NCBI GenBank assembly: GCA_031270145.1
Contig: JAISYD010000132.1
Location: forward strand, 1 to 15,262
DNA: 15,262 nucleotides
Origin: Planctomycetota bacterium
Lineage (GTDB): Bacteria > Planctomycetota > SZUA-567
Reading direction: 5' to 3'
Position 1 is the first letter of the stretch; every line of letters starts with the position of its first letter. Below the pieces are notes generated by a model. It saw only the letters and a program-made list of their open reading frames with translations, ran no database searches and was not told the origin of the DNA. Positions 12,963 to 15,262 of the stretch are shown here, piece after piece. The translations under genes and the position numbers were made by a program.

Positions 12963-14327
12963 CTAGTTCCCGCCCGCGCACCAGGCATCGACTTTTTGCC
13001 GGAAGACGCGTTTCAGCAAATGGCCGCTAACCGCCAGGGTCGCGCACTCGGCCAGGGGGAAGGCCCACCAGACGGCGCCGACCGAGCCGGTCAGGGACAG
13101 GAGCCAGGCGGCCGGCAGCAGCACCACCAATTGCCGGGTGAAGGCGATTAACAGGCTTTCCAGCCCGTTGCCCAGCGCCTGCAGGGTTGAGATGAAGACG
13201 ACGCAGGCCCCGGCCAGCACAAAGTGGATGCCGATGATGCGCAGGGCCGGCGCCCCCAGCGCCAGCATCGCCGCGTTGGCGTTGAACAGCCCGAGCAGCT
13301 GGTTGGGGAAAAGCTGGAACAACAAGCTCCCCGCGAGCATCACCCCCTCCGCGTACAGGACGGCGAGCCGGATGGTCTTGACGATGCGCTCCCGGTTCCG
13401 GGCCCCGAAGTTGTAGGCCACTATGGGCACCATGCCGTTGTTCAGCCCGAATACCGGCAGCAGCAGCAGGCTTTGCAGCTTGAAATAGACGCCGAACACC
13501 GCCGCCGCCGTGGGCGTGAACGCCATCAGGATCAGGTTCATGCCGTAGGTCATGACCGAGCCGGTGGCGGCCATCAATATCGACGGCGCGCCCACGAGGT
13601 AGATTTTCCCGATGATTTCCCGGTCCGGCCGGAAGCCCCTGGCCCTGAAGTCAATCTCGCGGTTGCGCCCGAGGTTGAAGCCAAGGGCGAGCGCCGCGGC
13701 CAGGGTTTGCCCGATCACCGTGGCCAGGGCCGCCCCGGCCATGCCCATTTCCGGGCAGCCCAGCATCCCGAAGATCATGATGGGGTCGAGGATGATGTTG
13801 GTCACGGCGCCGGCCGTCTGGGCCAGCATGGAGTAAATCGTCAGGCCGGTGGACATCAACAGCCGCTCGAAGGCGATCTGGCTGAAGACGGCGATGGAAA
13901 ACGGGCAGACGATGGACAGGTAGTCGTGCCCGAAGTCCACTATCTCCCGGACGCCGGTCTGGGCGAGAAAAAACCTTTCGCTGAAAAAAATCCCGAACAG
14001 CAGGAAGGGGATGGAGCTGACCCAGGCGAGGAACACGCCGTTGGCCGCCGTCCGGTTCACCCGGTCGAAGTTTTTCTCGCCCAGGCTCCGGGAGAGCAGG
14101 GCGTTCATGCCCACGCCGGTGCCGGAGGCGAAGGCGATCATCAGCATCTGCACGGGGAAGGCCAGGGACACGGCGGTTAGGGCGTTTTCGTTGATCCGGG
14201 CGACAAAAACGCTGTCGATCACGTTGTAGCAAGCCTGCACCAGCATGGAGACGACCATGGGGAAGGACATCGAAAGCAGGAGGCGGCGCACGGGCATGAC
14301 GCCCATCTTGTTTTCCGGGCGTTTCAG
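12963..14327 (-). CDS. MATE-family multidrug/cation antiporter, probably starting with CTG
   Basis: An inner-membrane exporter using an ion gradient to expel drugs or metabolites; about twelve hydrophobic segments in 454 residues, the usual size. Family features: ENKMGVMPVRRLLLSMSFP at the N terminus, VQACYNVIDSVFVARINENALTAVSLAFP, GTGVGMNALLSRSLGEKN, the mid-protein ILDPIMIFG, and GLNNGMVPIVAYNFGARN in the second half. Relatives begin about six to ten residues before ENKMG. The only signal there is CTG at 14327, with AGGGGAGG eight bases upstream. ATG at 14306 is in frame but has only GGAAAA before it, and TTG at 14408 would add a Gly/Arg-rich segment unlike the family. CTG is my choice; 14306 is the conservative one. 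Its stop lies three bases from that of the convergent solute-binding gene. Substrate unknown. Confidence 0.9.
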   Translation of the reverse strand: MKRPENKMGVMPVRRLLLSMSFPMVVSMLVQACYNVIDSVFVARINENALTAVSLAFPVQMLMIAFASGTGVGMNALLSRSLGEKNFDRVNRTAANGVFLAWVSSIPFLLFGIFFSERFFLAQTGVREIVDFGHDYLSIVCPFSIAVFSQIAFERLLMSTGLTIYSMLAQTAGAVTNIILDPIMIFGMLGCPEMGMAGAALATVIGQTLAAALALGFNLGRNREIDFRARGFRPDREIIGKIYLVGAPSILMAATGSVMTYGMNLILMAFTPTAAAVFGVYFKLQSLLLLPVFGLNNGMVPIVAYNFGARNRERIVKTIRLAVLYAEGVMLAGSLLFQLFPNQLLGLFNANAAMLALGAPALRIIGIHFVLAGACVVFISTLQALGNGLESLLIAFTRQLVVLLPAAWLLSLTGSVGAVWWAFPLAECATLAVSGHLLKRVFRQKVDAWCAGGN

Positions 14328-14337
14328 CGGCGCATCC

Positions 14338-14345
14338 TCCCCTCG
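14338..14345 (-). promoter_or_regulatory. Ribosome binding site deciding the MATE start
   Basis: GAGGGGAGG on the minus strand lies about eight bases before CTG 14327, the right distance. An ATG abuts it directly but opens only ATG CGC CGC TGA in another frame, too close to the site to be a normal start; this three-codon frame ends on the CTG itself. Confidence 0.5.
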
Positions 14346-14428
14346 CGCCGATCCCGGGCGGACGGCGGCTCCCCCGCCTCGCCGCCGCCAGCCGGGCGGA
14401 AAAGGCAAAAGACGAATGCGTCATCTTC

Positions 14429-14467
14429 CCCGTTTCCGCGAAAAAGTCAAATCTTTTGCGGAACGGG
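14429..14467. other. Imperfect inverted repeat between the nuclease-like and MATE genes
   Basis: CCCGTTTCCGC (14429-14439) and GCGGAACGGG (14458-14467) pair with one bulged base; inside, AAAAG and CTTTT add pairs around TCAAAT. It starts about 33 bases past the stop of the nuclease-like gene and may be a transcript-end structure, though no T-run follows. On the minus strand its loop holds TTGACT (14450-14445), a possible -35 for the MATE gene, but no good -10 follows. Confidence 0.35.
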
Positions 14468-14499
14468 CCATTCGGTTCTCTGCCGGGACTATGCCCTCT

Positions 14500-15117
14500 T
14501 CAAGCCAACTTCTTGCCCAACATGATCACCAGGGGATAAAACAGGTCCGTCAAATCCGATTTAAGCCGACGGAGCTTTCCCGGAGCGCAATAGGCCCAGA
14601 TATCGCAATGCTGGTAGTCGTCAAGCTGATCGAGGTATGCTTCGATCAGCTCCTGGATGTGGTCCTCGTCGGCAAGCTTGATTCGGGGAACGATAAAAGT
14701 CAAGCCGAACGGCAACGAATCCTTGTCGTTTTGCCAAATTTTCTTGACGTCGTCCAGGGATTTGTCCAGATACTGTTGCGCGGTGGACAGTTTTGTGCGG
14801 GAAGTCAAGTTCGGCCAATACATTTTCGCCTCGGCGAGGTACCATTGGTTATGGTAGTAAAAACTGATGTCTCCCCTCCCTATGTATTGTTTTTTTCCGC
14901 GTCCCCTGTAGCAGACAAATTCCTCAACGACCGTGAGGTCGTTCCGCGCCATCGCCGCCGCTAGGGCGCCGACGTTGACTCGTTCGTTGTACCAGTAAAT
15001 CGCGTCTCCGTCGACCTTGTCGCTGTAATCGTGAATGACCTTGAACCACGATCTGACGATGTTTTCAAATCCTCTCGGAAAGTTCCTGATCCTGAAATTC
15101 TCCATCGTGTTCGGCAT
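14500..15117 (-). CDS. PD-(D/E)XK nuclease-like protein of unknown role
   Basis: A 205-residue cytoplasmic protein with no signal peptide that I cannot name. Residues 78-98 read IGRGDISFYYHN then QWYLAEAK: Asp83, a short turn, a hydrophobic strand and Glu96-x-Lys98, the arrangement of the PD-(D/E)XK nuclease core. An upstream helix with NERVNVGALAAAMARN carries Glu45, in the position of the acidic residue often found in helix 1. The remainder is helical, with a strand SLPFGLTFIVPRI. ATG 15117 is chosen because AGGAG lies eight bases upstream; an in-frame TTG at 15150 lacks this. The gene is visibly less GC-rich than its neighbours and uses A/T-ending codons more freely, which suggests recent acquisition. 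It might belong to a restriction, repair or defence module continuing past the right edge, but no partner is seen. The nuclease reading rests on the motif alone. Confidence 0.75.
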   Translation of the reverse strand: MPNTMENFRIRNFPRGFENIVRSWFKVIHDYSDKVDGDAIYWYNERVNVGALAAAMARNDLTVVEEFVCYRGRGKKQYIGRGDISFYYHNQWYLAEAKMYWPNLTSRTKLSTAQQYLDKSLDDVKKIWQNDKDSLPFGLTFIVPRIKLADEDHIQELIEAYLDQLDDYQHCDIWAYCAPGKLRRLKSDLTDLFYPLVIMLGKKLA

Positions 15118-15189
15118 TTTCCCGTCTCCTCTTTCCAAAACCCATCCCAAAAAGTCACAACACCCGCACCCGCTGCGGCGGCTTTCAAT

Positions 15190-15261
15190 TCAACCGCTTC
15201 CACCTTCCGATCCTTCGCCATCCCCCGGCTTCGCGTCCGGAATCGCCGATTTTCGTACCCT
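15190..15261 (-). CDS. Possible C-terminal tail of a gene off the right edge
   Basis: A frame open from the edge ends TGA at 15190-15192, 72 bases before the nuclease-like ATG. The 23 visible residues end in a Gly-, Glu- and Ser-rich disordered run (PGDGEGSEGGSG), as seen in many C-terminal tails. A second frame is also open here (ATG at 15221, running to 14961) but it overlaps the nuclease-like gene by 157 bases and is less likely. Too little is visible to choose firmly. Confidence 0.25.
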   Translation of the reverse strand, partial: RVRKSAIPDAKPGDGEGSEGGSG

Positions 15262-15262
15262 C

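Noticed and set aside
13224..14180. A 318-codon plus-strand frame opposite the MATE gene
   Set aside because: Low-complexity His/Gln/Gly/Glu-rich translation, no ribosome binding site; the MATE protein on the other strand is clear.
14961..15221. An 86-codon minus-strand frame starting ATG 15221
   Set aside because: It overlaps the nuclease-like gene by 157 bases in another frame, and the latter has a better ribosome binding site and a recognisable motif. Kept only as an alternative for the right-edge tail.
1..15262. Search for CRISPR repeats, tRNA/rRNA genes, insertion sequences and attachment sites
   Set aside because: By eye I found no regularly spaced repeats, no tRNA-like cloverleaf, no transposase and no flanking direct repeats. 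A program-based scan could still reveal weak cases.

Overview
The window is high-GC bacterial DNA with closely packed genes on both strands. The gene set suggests a flagellated, diderm (Gram-negative-type) bacterium, possibly of the Planctomycetota/PVC group: a flagellar rod gene behind a sigma-54-type promoter, an autotransporter-type outer-membrane barrel ending in phenylalanine, LL-diaminopimelate aminotransferase, and HslV. No marker in the window fixes the taxonomy, so that placement is a weak inference.

Layout, left to right. 1-407 (-): flgB, cut by the left edge, with a sigma-54-type promoter. 408-797: no confident gene; it holds that promoter, a TATAAT box, a possible 35-residue micro-ORF and a strong GC hairpin. 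798-1979 (-): dapL-like aminotransferase of lysine/peptidoglycan synthesis. 2003-2040: rho-independent terminator of the next gene. 2068-3159 (-): small outer-membrane beta-barrel protein. 3160-3324: divergent control region with two face-to-face promoters inside an 11-bp inverted repeat. 3325-3873 (+): hslV protease. 3911-6988 (-): 1025-residue exported protein of unknown function with a probable TIM-barrel core, lying 18 bases behind tkt (7007-9037, -), so the two probably share the TTGACG/TACAAT promoter at 9131-9159. 9286-10206 (-): rhomboid protease with an N-terminal zinc ribbon, starting directly after the stop of a PtsN-like EIIA gene (10207-10656, -). 10971-12959 (+): membrane-anchored extracytoplasmic solute-binding protein. 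12963-14327 (-): MATE-family exporter, convergent with it. 14500-15117 (-): PD-(D/E)XK nuclease-like protein in visibly less GC-rich DNA. 15190-15261 (-): possible tail of a further gene.

Most genes are housekeeping or envelope functions. Candidate regulation is clearest at the divergent outer-membrane-protein/hslV promoter pair and at flgB. The least understood products are the 1025-residue exported protein, the nuclease-like protein and the anchored solute-binding protein. I saw no tRNA, rRNA, CRISPR array, insertion sequence or complete defence island.
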